Source: Thalassospira tepidiphila MCCC 1A03514
Lineage (GTDB): Bacteria; Pseudomonadota; Alphaproteobacteria; Rhodospirillales; Thalassospiraceae
DNA length: 64,000 nucleotides
Direction: 5' to 3'
Assembly: GCF_001662875.1 (NCBI RefSeq)
Contig: NZ_JPVZ01000007.1
Span: forward strand, 168,259-232,258
In this document: in pieces, positions 17,878-26,398 of the stretch
Layout of the letters: each line of letters begins with the position of its first letter
Numbering within the stretch: position 1 is the first letter of the stretch
Notes under the pieces: model-generated
Seen by the model: only the letters and a program-made list of their open reading frames with translations
What the model was told of the DNA's origin: nothing
Databases searched by the model: none
Translations under genes and position numbers: made by a program

Positions 17878-18642
17878 TCAGAGCTTTTTGATTTCAGCCG
17901 TCACAGTGCCAAGCCCCTCAAAGATCGCCTCGATCTTGCCATGCGGCGTAATGGTCGGAAGCGCGCAGGCGCCGGTGGTGATGACGTCACCTGCCTTAAG
18001 GCTTTTGCCGCGCTTGGCAAGGAACCCGACCAGATATTCAAGCCCACCAAAGATCTCTGGCCAGGCATCCGGATCATCATTGCTGGCAAGGATTTCACCG
18101 TCACTTTTGGTGGTGACTTTGCCGCCGATAAAACCAAGATCGCGCCAGCCGTCAATTTCAGCACCCAGGATGAAGTGGCTGGTCGAATTCAGGTCTGCCA
18201 GTGTCTGGATCGGGTCCTGCTTTTCGTGATAGCGGCGATCGGCAATCTCGATTGCCAGATGCATGCTTCTGATATGATCAAGGATATCGCTTGATGTCGC
18301 ATCCGGGGCAGGGGTGCTGTCCATGACAACCGCGATTTCCGCCTCGATATTGGGAAAATGGATGTCGTCGGTGGTCAGTGTCGCGCCATCGCCAAGAATA
18401 CGCCCATCCAGCAACGGCCCCACCAGCGGGCCATCCGCACCGATCTTTTCCTGTGCCGCACGGGTGGCAACTGCAAGCTTCCAGCCCGCCTGCGCAATGC
18501 CGACCGTGGCAAGGGTGGCGTCCTGAATGGCATAGGCCTCCTCAAAGTTCTTGGGCGCAATGTCAGCAGGCAGGGGATCAATCAGGGTGTGGGTGGTAAA
18601 GGCATCGGCAAGGATGCGGCTGGCAGCGGTGATATCAGTCAT
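17878..18642 (-). CDS. 2-keto-4-pentenoate hydratase-like protein (FAH superfamily)
   Basis: A 254-residue protein of the MhpD/HpcG branch of the fumarylacetoacetate hydrolase fold. Seen are the N-terminal helices with EEAYAIQDATLATVG and WKLAVATRAAQE, the metal-binding glutamates in NIEAEIAVVMD, the HLAIEIADRRY segment and the C-terminal KAGDVITTGACALP. The start ATG at 18642 is chosen because family similarity begins there; an open frame extends to 18714. In aromatic pathways this fold hydrates 2-oxopent-4-enoate, but no aromatic genes are here. Its place between lactonase and keto-acid dehydratase suggests that it handles a 2-keto-3-deoxy acid, which is unproven. Confidence 0.8.
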   Translation of the reverse strand: MTDITAASRILADAFTTHTLIDPLPADIAPKNFEEAYAIQDATLATVGIAQAGWKLAVATRAAQEKIGADGPLVGPLLDGRILGDGATLTTDDIHFPNIEAEIAVVMDSTPAPDATSSDILDHIRSMHLAIEIADRRYHEKQDPIQTLADLNSTSHFILGAEIDGWRDLGFIGGKVTTKSDGEILASNDDPDAWPEIFGGLEYLVGFLAKRGKSLKAGDVITTGACALPTITPHGKIEAIFEGLGTVTAEIKKL

Positions 18643-18703
18643 TCCCGGTCTTCTTGTTTGTGGCAATTGATTTGGTCGCCAGAGCCTAGCGGGCTTTGTT
18701 GTC

Positions 18704-18724
18704 AAAGTCATCATACCAATTGCC
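18704..18724. promoter_or_regulatory. Candidate uronate-regulon operator, copy C
   Basis: AAAGTCATCATA here is identical over 12 bases to the left part of copy A (14922-14933); CCAATT follows. It lies 62 bases upstream of the minus-strand hydratase gene. Confidence 0.4.
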
Positions 18725-18850
18725 GCGATTCGGTGAAATCAACCAGATATTCCTAATTCATTCCAAAGTCGCACATTGCCGGAATGCGCATGAAATCCAT
18801 GTTTTCTGGGGTTTATGGCGATTTTAGAAAGTCTGAGTATTATGTTTGAC

Positions 18851-18869
18851 AAAGTGATATGATGAATTT
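18851..18869. promoter_or_regulatory. Candidate uronate-regulon operator, copy D
   Basis: AAAGTGATATGATGAATTT resembles copy A if two bases are gapped (AAAGT..TCATATGAT). It lies 49 bases upstream of the kdgD start, in the intergenic region shared with the hydratase gene. Confidence 0.35.
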
Positions 18870-18908
18870 ATAGAATCGTCATAGTTATTTGACGTATTCA
18901 GACATTAG

Positions 18909-19844
<936 letters not shown>

Positions 19845-19980
19845 TGGAGGGTCGCCAACGCGCGACATACGACTTGTTATTTCCCGGCGGGTTCGCCTGC
19901 CGGGGAGGCAGAATGGGACGCTAAAACTGCAATCGGTTATCGGGAATTTGATGCCGTTCGCAACTTAGTTGTTAACAAAT

Positions 19981-20000
19981 CTTACAGTTATGTTTACAAG
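19981..20000. promoter_or_regulatory. Second copy of the GntR-2 palindrome-like element
   Basis: CTTACAGTTATGTTTACAAG aligns with the site before GntR 2 (16012-16032, CTTACAAGTAAGTTTTACAAG) at most positions with one small gap. It is 93 bases upstream of the TRAP binding protein. Confidence 0.45.
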
Positions 20001-20063
20001 TGCTGAATTGTAGGATTAAATGATAAGAACAAGACCCAAAAGGGCAAAATGCTTCAATGAAAT

Positions 20064-20079
20064 AGACAACAGATTGTCT
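20064..20079. promoter_or_regulatory. Palindrome just upstream of the dctP ribosome site
   Basis: AGACAA-N4-TTGTCT, perfect 6-base arms, immediately before GGGAGGA. It may be an operator overlapping the start of the mRNA or a small hairpin near the ribosome site. Confidence 0.35.
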
Positions 20080-20092
20080 GGGAGGACCTAAA

Positions 20093-21085
20093 ATGAACAA
20101 GTTTATCAAAACCACAACGCTGACGATTGCGGCGGCTGCCGTGTCGGTGGCGCTGGCATCTGGTGCGCAGGCCAAGGAATGGCGCGGCTGGAACATTCAT
20201 CCGCCGGAATACCCGGTTTCGACCGGCATGGAAGAATTCGCCAAGCTGATCAATGAAAAGTCCGGTGGCGATCTGGAAGCCAAGGTTTACCACGGCGGCG
20301 TTCTGGGCGATCAGCCTGATGCGATCCAGCAGGTTCGTCTGGGTGGTCTGGACTGGGCTGTTTTCAACCTCGGCCCGCTGGGTGAAGTCGCCCCCGAAGC
20401 CAACGTTGTCTCACTGCCGTTCATCTTCAAAAGCGTCGATGCCATGCATGACGTCATGGATGGCCCGGCTGGTCAGCAGATCGCCGATGGCCTGATCGAA
20501 GCTGGCCTGCAGCCGCTCGGTTGGTATGACTCTGGTGCGCGTTCGTTCTATAACTCCAAGCGTCCGATCAATACCCCGGCGGACCTTGATGGTTTGAAAT
20601 TCCGCGTCATGAGCAACGATCTTTATGTTCAGATGGTTGATGCGCTTGGCGGTAACGCGACCCCGATGGCCTATAGCTCGGTCTATCAGTCGCTGAAAAC
20701 CGGCGTGATTGACGGTGCAGAAAACAACTACCCGTCTTATGACAGCTCCGGCCATTTTGAGGCGGCGAAATACTATTCCGTCACCCAGCACCTGATCCTT
20801 CCGGAATGCCTGTGCATGAACAAGGCGCTTTATGACAGCCTGTCGGACGAGGAAAAGAAAATCGTCCACGAAGCAGCTGAAGCATCGGTCACCGTACAGC
20901 GTGCCGCATGGGCCGATCGTGCAGAGCAGTCCAAGGAAAAAGTGATTGCTGCGGGCATCGAAGTGAACGAGATCGCCGATAAGCAGGCTTTCCAGGATGC
21001 CATGCAGCCGGTCTATGACAACTTCCTGAAAGCCAACCCGGATCTTGCCGATCTGGTCAAGGCGATCCAGGACGCGCAGAAATAA
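20093..21085 (+). CDS. dctP: TRAP transporter substrate-binding protein (DctP family)
   Basis: A 330-residue periplasmic binding protein with a cleavable signal peptide (MNKFIKTTTLTIAAAAVSVA, cleavage near SGAQA). The family-typical arginine that ties the substrate carboxylate lies around GLKFRVMSND, followed by MAYSSVYQSLKTGVIDGAEN, the DctP signature. The mature N-terminus KEWRGWNIHPPEYP shows the shape of uronate-binding TRAP proteins. Strong GGGAGGA ribosome site. It delivers an organic acid, probably a hexuronate given its neighbours, to the DctQM permease encoded next. A terminator between dctP and dctQ probably makes the binding protein more abundant than the permease. Confidence 0.92.
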   Translation: MNKFIKTTTLTIAAAAVSVALASGAQAKEWRGWNIHPPEYPVSTGMEEFAKLINEKSGGDLEAKVYHGGVLGDQPDAIQQVRLGGLDWAVFNLGPLGEVAPEANVVSLPFIFKSVDAMHDVMDGPAGQQIADGLIEAGLQPLGWYDSGARSFYNSKRPINTPADLDGLKFRVMSNDLYVQMVDALGGNATPMAYSSVYQSLKTGVIDGAENNYPSYDSSGHFEAAKYYSVTQHLILPECLCMNKALYDSLSDEEKKIVHEAAEASVTVQRAAWADRAEQSKEKVIAAGIEVNEIADKQAFQDAMQPVYDNFLKANPDLADLVKAIQDAQK

Positions 21086-21099
21086 GGCCTTAAATATCT

Positions 21100-21133
21100 G
21101 AAGGGCGGCGATAATATCGTCGCCCTTCTTTTT
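21100..21133 (+). terminator. Intra-operon terminator between dctP and dctQ
   Basis: GAAGGGCG and CGCCCTTC arms enclose an inner GCGAT/ATCGT stem and are followed by TTTTT. It is 14 bases after the dctP stop and 49 before dctQ, a position that tunes relative expression of binding protein and permease. Confidence 0.75.
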
Positions 21134-21181
21134 GGCTGCGCTTAGTATATTCGTCGTTTATCTGTTTCTGGTAGCGCGTAG

Positions 21182-21727
21182 ATGTTTTCTCGTTTTGTTA
21201 ATGTGATTGATCGCTTGGGCGGTGGGATTGCCGGGGTGCTGAACCTGATTGGTGGTTTGGCCCTTGTCGCACTGATCCCGAGTTTCGCCTGGTTGGTGTT
21301 CGGGCGTTATGTCCTCAATGAAACACCGACCTGGGTCGAACAGGTTTCGCTTATTCTGATTGTGCTGATTACCTTTCCGGTCGCAGCTGCTGGCATCCGC
21401 GACAACAGCCACCTTTCCGTTTCCTTTTTCCGCGATGCATTGCCGCCGAAAATGGCCGCCATTGTTGCTGCCATCGGGTATGGCGCATCGGCGTGGTTTG
21501 GGTATTGGATGCTGATCGGGGCGATGGATCTGGTCGCGTTTAACTGGGCCAAGACCATGCCGATCATTCATATTTCAGATGGCTTGCGGTCCGTTCCGAT
21601 GGCGGTGTGTGGTGCGGGGATCATGTTTTACAGCGTGGTTCATATCCTCAAGATCGCGGCGCGGTGGAAAACCATTTCCCAGGCCCGCATTTACCATGAT
21701 GATCTTTTGAACGAGGACGTGAAATAA
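21182..21727 (+). CDS. dctQ: TRAP transporter small permease (DctQ family)
   Basis: A 181-residue membrane protein with four predicted helices: IGGLALVALIPSFAWLVFGR, VSLILIVLITFPVAAAGIR, AAIVAAIGYGASAWFGYWML and PMAVCGAGIMFYSVVHILKI. The conserved DctQ elements are RYVLNETPTWVEQ after helix 1 and HLSVSFF after helix 2. It forms the membrane complex with DctM and precedes that gene by one base. The ribosome site before 21182 is weak, so translation may depend on local structure. Confidence 0.9.
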   Translation: MFSRFVNVIDRLGGGIAGVLNLIGGLALVALIPSFAWLVFGRYVLNETPTWVEQVSLILIVLITFPVAAAGIRDNSHLSVSFFRDALPPKMAAIVAAIGYGASAWFGYWMLIGAMDLVAFNWAKTMPIIHISDGLRSVPMAVCGAGIMFYSVVHILKIAARWKTISQARIYHDDLLNEDVK

Positions 21728-21728
21728 C

Positions 21729-23015
21729 ATGGGCATGACCATTCTTCTGGGCGTGTTTGCCATTGGTATTCTGATCGGCATGCCCGTTGCCATCGCACTT
21801 GGCATTGCCGCCCTTGGTGCGTTCTTTGTCGAAGGCCTTCCGACCCTGATTGCGTTTCAGCGTATCGGATCGGGGATCTCGGCCTTTTCGCTGCTGGCCA
21901 TTCCGTTCTTTATTTTTGCCGGTGAATTGATGCTTCACGGCGGGATCGCGACCAGGCTTGTGCAATTTGCCACCGCCCTTGTCGGCAGTCGTCGCGGCGG
22001 CCTTGGCATTGTGAACGTGTTTTCATCGATGCTGTTTGGTGGCATTTCCGGTTCTGCTGTGGCCGATACATCGGCGCTTGGCTCGATCCTGATCCCGGTG
22101 ATGAAAAAGGAAGGCTATCGCGCGGATTATGCAGTCAACGTCACCGTGACCTCATCAATCGCCGGGATTATGATCCCGCCCAGCCACAACATGATCCTCT
22201 ATGCGGTGGCGGCCGGTGGCGGCATTTCGATTTCCAAGCTGTTCATGGCCGGTGTGGTGCCGGGCATTATCATGTGCCTTTTGCTCGGGCTTGCGACCTG
22301 GCTGGTTGCGATCAAGCACGGCTATCCGGCGGAACCGTTCCCGGGCTGGGCAGTGGTTTGGCGCACGGCGGTTCGTGCTCTGCCGGGCTTCTTTACCGCC
22401 GTCATTATTGTCGGGGGTGTCTTAAGCGGTGTGTTCACCGTAACCGAATCAGGGGCGATCGGTGTCGCCTATGCGCTGATCATTACCGGGTTGGTTTATC
22501 GTGAGCTGAGCTGGGCCGGTTTTATTGCCGCGGTCAAACAATCGGCCAAGACAACCGCGCTTGTGATGCTGCTGGTCGGTTGCGCGTCCGCCTATGGTTA
22601 TATGCTGGCGTTTTATCAGGTGCCGGATGCCCTTGCCGATGCGATCACCGGGATTACCGACAATCCGATCATGGTGCTGCTTCTGATCAATGTCATGTTG
22701 CTGGTTGCCGGCATGATCATGGATATGGCGGCCCTCATCCTGATTTGCACGCCGATCTTCCTGCCGCTTGCCATGCAGTTCGGCATGGACCCGATCCAGT
22801 TCGGCATGGTTTTGATGATGAATTTGGGCCTTGGCCTGTGTACACCGCCTGTGGGTTCGTGCCTGTTTGTCGGCTGCGCAATCGGCGGGGTAAAAATCGA
22901 AAAGGCCGTGCAGACGATCTGGCCGTTTTATCTGGCGATCCTGACGGCCCTTTTGCTGACAACCTATATCCCTGCGATTTCATTGACGCTTCCGAACCTT
23001 GTGTTCGGCAATTGA
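21729..23015 (+). CDS. dctM: TRAP transporter large permease (DctM family)
   Basis: A 428-residue integral membrane protein with about 12 helices of the ion-transporter superfamily. DctM motifs are SAFSLLAIPFFIFAGELM, FGGISGSAVADTSALGSILI, SSIAGIMIPPSHNMILYA and GLGLCTPPVGSCLFVGCAIG. It provides the sodium-driven translocation path for the substrate caught by DctP. It starts one base after the dctQ stop and reaches normal family length. The uronate dehydrogenase gene follows 34 bases later and probably shares the transcript. Confidence 0.93.
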   Translation: MGMTILLGVFAIGILIGMPVAIALGIAALGAFFVEGLPTLIAFQRIGSGISAFSLLAIPFFIFAGELMLHGGIATRLVQFATALVGSRRGGLGIVNVFSSMLFGGISGSAVADTSALGSILIPVMKKEGYRADYAVNVTVTSSIAGIMIPPSHNMILYAVAAGGGISISKLFMAGVVPGIIMCLLLGLATWLVAIKHGYPAEPFPGWAVVWRTAVRALPGFFTAVIIVGGVLSGVFTVTESGAIGVAYALIITGLVYRELSWAGFIAAVKQSAKTTALVMLLVGCASAYGYMLAFYQVPDALADAITGITDNPIMVLLLINVMLLVAGMIMDMAALILICTPIFLPLAMQFGMDPIQFGMVLMMNLGLGLCTPPVGSCLFVGCAIGGVKIEKAVQTIWPFYLAILTALLLTTYIPAISLTLPNLVFGN

Positions 23016-23049
23016 TCGCGGGCAAAGAGTGATACCAAAGAGGATAATT

Positions 23050-23844
23050 ATGAAACGTTTGCTGATCACCGGTGCCGGTGGAAACCTTGGCAAGATCTGC
23101 CGCGAAGGGCTTAAGGGCTATGCCAATGTCATTCGCCTGTCTGATATTTCCCCAATGGATCCGGCTGGCCCAAACGAAGAAGTCGTGCAATGCGATCTGT
23201 CGGATCGTGCAGCCGTGATTGACCTGACCAAGGATATCGATGGCATCATTCATCTTGGCGGTATTTCGATCGAGGCGGCCTTTGATGATTTGCTTCAGGC
23301 CAATCTTGCAGGCACCTATAACCTGTATGAGGGGGCACGTCAGAACGGCGTCAAGCGCATCATGTTTGCCAGCTCCAACCATGCGATTGGTTTTCACAAA
23401 CGCACGACCAAACTGGATGACACATCCGAACAGCGCCCCGATAGCCTCTATGGCGTGACGAAATGTTACGGCGAGGCGATGGCAAGCTATTATTTCGACA
23501 AGTTCGATGTTGAAACCGTCTCGGTGCGCATTGGCTCGTGCTTTGAGAAGCCAAAGGATCGCCGCATGTTGTCCACCTGGATGAGCCCGCGTGATTTTAT
23601 CTCCCTGATGAAGGCGATCTTTAACGCCCCGATGACCGGCCATCTCGTGATGTATGGCGTTTCGGACAACACATCGAAATGGTGGAGCAATGATCACGCG
23701 GACTTCCTTGGCTGGAAACCGCAAGACAGCTCCGAACAGTTCCGTGCCGAGATCGAGGCTACTTTCCCGCCCGAAGATCGCCATGACCCGGCTGTGATTT
23801 ATCAGGGCGGTGGTTTTGCCGCCAAGGGCCATTTCGAAGACTGA
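23050..23844 (+). CDS. udh: Uronate dehydrogenase (NAD-dependent)
   Basis: A 264-residue short-chain dehydrogenase of the extended type. The NAD-binding motif is TGAGGNLGK (residues 8-16), the acidic D of SDIS binds the adenine ribose, and the catalytic pair is Y134 and K138 in LYGVTKCYGE, with the serine in FASSNHAIG. Length and motif positions match Agrobacterium Udh closely. The reaction is D-galacturonate or D-glucuronate plus NAD to the aldaro-lactone. The ATG at 23050 follows AAGAGGATAATT; an in-frame start at 22999 would overlap dctM. As last gene of the TRAP operon it gives the first step after uptake, with the SMP-30 lactonase as likely next enzyme. Confidence 0.9.
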   Translation: MKRLLITGAGGNLGKICREGLKGYANVIRLSDISPMDPAGPNEEVVQCDLSDRAAVIDLTKDIDGIIHLGGISIEAAFDDLLQANLAGTYNLYEGARQNGVKRIMFASSNHAIGFHKRTTKLDDTSEQRPDSLYGVTKCYGEAMASYYFDKFDVETVSVRIGSCFEKPKDRRMLSTWMSPRDFISLMKAIFNAPMTGHLVMYGVSDNTSKWWSNDHADFLGWKPQDSSEQFRAEIEATFPPEDRHDPAVIYQGGGFAAKGHFED

Positions 23845-23881
23845 TATAAGATCCTCTTTCGATCTTAGATCCGCCTAAAAT

Positions 23882-23914
23882 CAATGGCCCGAACGAGTTT
23901 CGTTCGGGCCATTG
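23882..23914. terminator. Bidirectional hairpin terminator between udh and flagellin
   Basis: CAATGGCCCGAACG and CGTTCGGGCCATTG, perfect 14-base arms around a five-base loop, between convergent genes. The minus strand continues into ATTTTAGG. Confidence 0.8.
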
Positions 23915-23958
23915 TTGCAACAGGCAGGCACGTCAAAAAGTTTGTCGGATGTGGTCCG

Positions 23959-25308
23959 TTAGCCTTGCAGCAACCGCAGCAGGTTTTGCGGCATCTGGTT
24001 GGCCTGGGCCAGCATGGCAACACCGGACTGAACCAAAATCTGTTTGGATGTAAAGGCGGTCATTTCGGCGGCAACATCCAGATCAAGCAGGGTGGAACGC
24101 GCTGATTCCGTGTTTTCCTGCGTCGATGCAAGGTTCTGGGCGGCAAAGTCCAGACGGTTCTGGGATGTACCGATTGCGGCACGGGCGCGCTGCAAGTCGT
24201 CAATCGCACGCGTCACAACTTCAACAGCATTCTGGGCACCAGCAGCGGTGTTAATCGCGTTAGCCCCAAGATCTTCGAGCGTTTCCTGACCGAGACCAGA
24301 TGACCCAAGTACCGCAGAGTCAACGGCGCTCAAGTTAATCGAAAGGCGATCATTGGCGGTGTTGCCGCCACCGACCTGGAACTCAATCGTGTCGGAAAGC
24401 TGCTGGCCTGCGTCCTCTTCCATGAAAAAGAGCTGGCCAGTGGATGTGTCGACGCCAGTTCCCATGAAATCGGTGTTGACCGAACCAAAGCCGAAATCGT
24501 TGGAGCCTGCGGTACCAGCCCTAACATAATCAACGGTGTCGGAGAAGTTGGTGTTGACCGTGATTGAAAGGCCCAACTCGTCAAAGTTCAGCACGGCATT
24601 TTCACCGGCAGCAATCGCTCGCGTTCCGCCGGTTGCCGCCAAATCGGTGATATCAATGGACTGGGTCCGCTCGATCGAGCCGTCAATCGCGGTAATCACA
24701 GTCATGATGACCTGCTCGCCGGAACCTTCGTTAATTCTTATCTCTAAGCCGTTATCGTCGACGCCATCTGCAGCTACGTCCTGTGCCCAGTAATTGTTGT
24801 CTGTGATCGCGAAACGGTCAAAGCCGAAAGCAGGCGTGAGCGCTTCATTGTTGGTGGCAGGTGTGAGATTGATTGCAACATCACCCCCATCGCCAAGCAG
24901 TTGAATACCGTTGAAGTTGGTCGATGAAGCGATCCGGTCGATCTCGTCACGCAGCTGGACGAATTCGTCATTGAGGAAACCGCGTTCGGTATCGGACAGG
25001 TTGCCAGAGGAAGCCTGGACAGCCAGCGTCTTCATACGAACGAGAACATCATCAATGGTTGCCATACCGCCATCAGCGATCTGGAGCATCGAATTGGCCT
25101 GGCCAACGTTGACGGTTGCGGTTTTGAGGGCCTGGGTGGTTGCATTCAAACGCGCACCGATGGCCATGGAGGCGGCATCGTCACGTGCAGAAACAACACG
25201 GGTACCAGAAGACAGCTTCGACAGCGAACGGGTCGCCATCTCGTCAGAAGCAGACAAGTTGCGATGCGCAACATTTGCCGCATAGTTGGATATAATGTTG
25301 AGTGCCAT
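23959..25308 (-). CDS. Flagellin
   Basis: A 449-residue filament protein. The N-terminal D0/D1 coiled-coil part (ALNIISNYAANVAHRNLSAS, LSKLSSGTRVVSARDDAAS, LQIADGGMATIDDVLVRMK) and the C-terminal D1/D0 part (RAIDDLQRARAAIGTSQNRL, LDLDVAAEMTAFTSKQILVQ, ANQMPQNLLRLLQG) are both intact. The variable middle (about 170-350) is rich in Asp, Gly, Thr and Asn, as in secreted, calcium-rich or marine surface proteins, and lacks cysteine. AGGAAA precedes the start. No other motility gene is nearby, so the gene is unlinked from its export and regulatory genes here. I see no clear sigma-28 or sigma-54 promoter in the upstream 490 bases. Confidence 0.95.
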   Translation of the reverse strand: MALNIISNYAANVAHRNLSASDEMATRSLSKLSSGTRVVSARDDAASMAIGARLNATTQALKTATVNVGQANSMLQIADGGMATIDDVLVRMKTLAVQASSGNLSDTERGFLNDEFVQLRDEIDRIASSTNFNGIQLLGDGGDVAINLTPATNNEALTPAFGFDRFAITDNNYWAQDVAADGVDDNGLEIRINEGSGEQVIMTVITAIDGSIERTQSIDITDLAATGGTRAIAAGENAVLNFDELGLSITVNTNFSDTVDYVRAGTAGSNDFGFGSVNTDFMGTGVDTSTGQLFFMEEDAGQQLSDTIEFQVGGGNTANDRLSINLSAVDSAVLGSSGLGQETLEDLGANAINTAAGAQNAVEVVTRAIDDLQRARAAIGTSQNRLDFAAQNLASTQENTESARSTLLDLDVAAEMTAFTSKQILVQSGVAMLAQANQMPQNLLRLLQG

Positions 25309-25719
25309 TGGATTTCCTACCTAGAAAGTGGCGATGGTTTACTACGTGTAAAGTTCGCAATTAGTGATAAAGCTATAGTAACAACTATAAGTAAAATATC
25401 GCTCTTGTCGAGCGAAATCTAATTTATACGACAGATAAACAGTATGATCCTATTCTTTAGGGTAGGTTTTGGGCGGAAATTTCCGATGAATAGAGTGCGA
25501 AGCAATGCCGCTCTGAGACCGCATGTGGAGTTTCTGTGCCGGGACTCGCACCGTCTGGCGGTTTTGCATGCTGTGATTAGAACAGCTCCGACACAAGGCT
25601 AGGGCTTAAATCGGCAGTTGTTGTGTAGCGAACGCAGCAAGATCTTCGTATCGCGATGCTGGCTTTCAAACCCGGGACTTTCCCACGGGGAATGGTCGAA
25701 GGGGCCTATGCTTTTTGAA

Positions 25720-25747
25720 TTGACGCATGGTCAGGATTGCTTATAAG
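25720..25747 (+). promoter_or_regulatory. Sigma-70-like promoter for second fecI
   Basis: TTGACG at 25720-25725 and TATAAG at 25742-25747 with a 16-base spacer. The Fur palindrome begins seven bases downstream, over the expected transcription start, which fits direct repression by Fur. Confidence 0.65.
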
Positions 25748-25753
25748 CATAAA

Positions 25754-25780
25754 CGATAATGATAACAGTTATCATTATCG
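25754..25780. promoter_or_regulatory. Perfect 27-base Fur box palindrome
   Basis: CGATAATGATAAC, a central A, then GTTATCATTATCG: a perfect palindrome containing the hexamer GATAAT in its consensus arrangement. It lies 18 bases before the second fecI start. It is among the best Fur sites one can see by eye. Confidence 0.9.
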
Positions 25781-25798
25781 AATTCTGGATGTGCAGCT

Positions 25799-26323
25799 AT
25801 GACGGTCTGTGACCGTTCCTGGGATAGTCTTTATCAGCAATACCATGACCGTTTGTTGCGACAGGTGCAGAAATATCTGCCGGCGCGCGACGAAAGTCAG
25901 GATGTGTTGCAGGATCTTTATGTGCAACTGCGCCATCGCGATATTGACCCGGCTGACATTGCAAATCCTCCAGCCTTTCTGATGCGCATGGCGACCAATC
26001 TGGCGATTGATGCCTTGCGTCGACACAATCGCAATCCGGTTGAATTCACCGACCCGACCGAGATCAGCGAGATGGATGGCGCCGGCAGCCAGTCCGTCAC
26101 CCCCGAACAGATCAGTTCTGATCGCCAGCGGCTTGGGATCATCCGACGCGCGATTGATGATCTGCCGCCGCGCTGTCGCGAGGTGTTCTTGCTGTGCAAG
26201 CGCGATCATCTGGGCACACTGGAAGTGGCCGAACAACTTGGCATCAGTCGCAATATGGTCGAAAAGCATTTGCGTCAGGCGCTTGGACATTGCAAACAGG
26301 TGCTGGCGCGCCATGAAAATTAA
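25799..26323 (+). CDS. FecI-family ECF sigma factor (second)
   Basis: A 174-residue sigma factor unlike the first in detail. Region 2 is at about 10-75 (YQQYHDRLLRQVQKYLPARD, SQDVLQDLYVQLRHR, FLMRMATNLAIDALRR); region 4 at about 118-170 (IDDLPPRCREVFLLCKRDHL, TLEVAEQLGISRNMVEKHLR). These match the iron-responsive FecI/PvdS/FpvI group. It is repressed through the Fur palindrome directly upstream, with fecR and a TonB receptor carrying a signalling domain following. No strong ribosome site precedes the ATG, so expression may be kept low. Confidence 0.9.
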   Translation: MTVCDRSWDSLYQQYHDRLLRQVQKYLPARDESQDVLQDLYVQLRHRDIDPADIANPPAFLMRMATNLAIDALRRHNRNPVEFTDPTEISEMDGAGSQSVTPEQISSDRQRLGIIRRAIDDLPPRCREVFLLCKRDHLGTLEVAEQLGISRNMVEKHLRQALGHCKQVLARHEN

Positions 26324-26398
26324 ACATCCTATTTTGCGCGGCCCGTTCGTCAAACATACAACAGCCCCCTCCGTCAGAAGCCGGGTAACGACACTGCC

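Larger units (their letters stand above)
25309..25798. other. 490-base intergenic region, flagellin to second fecI
   Basis: No believable gene is seen. The flagellin end holds a small hairpin (CGCTC-N5-GAGCG) and AT-rich sequence that probably contains the flagellin promoter. The fecI end holds a sigma-70-like promoter and a perfect Fur palindrome, described separately. The middle part, about 25450-25700, shows no feature that I can support. Confidence 0.6.
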
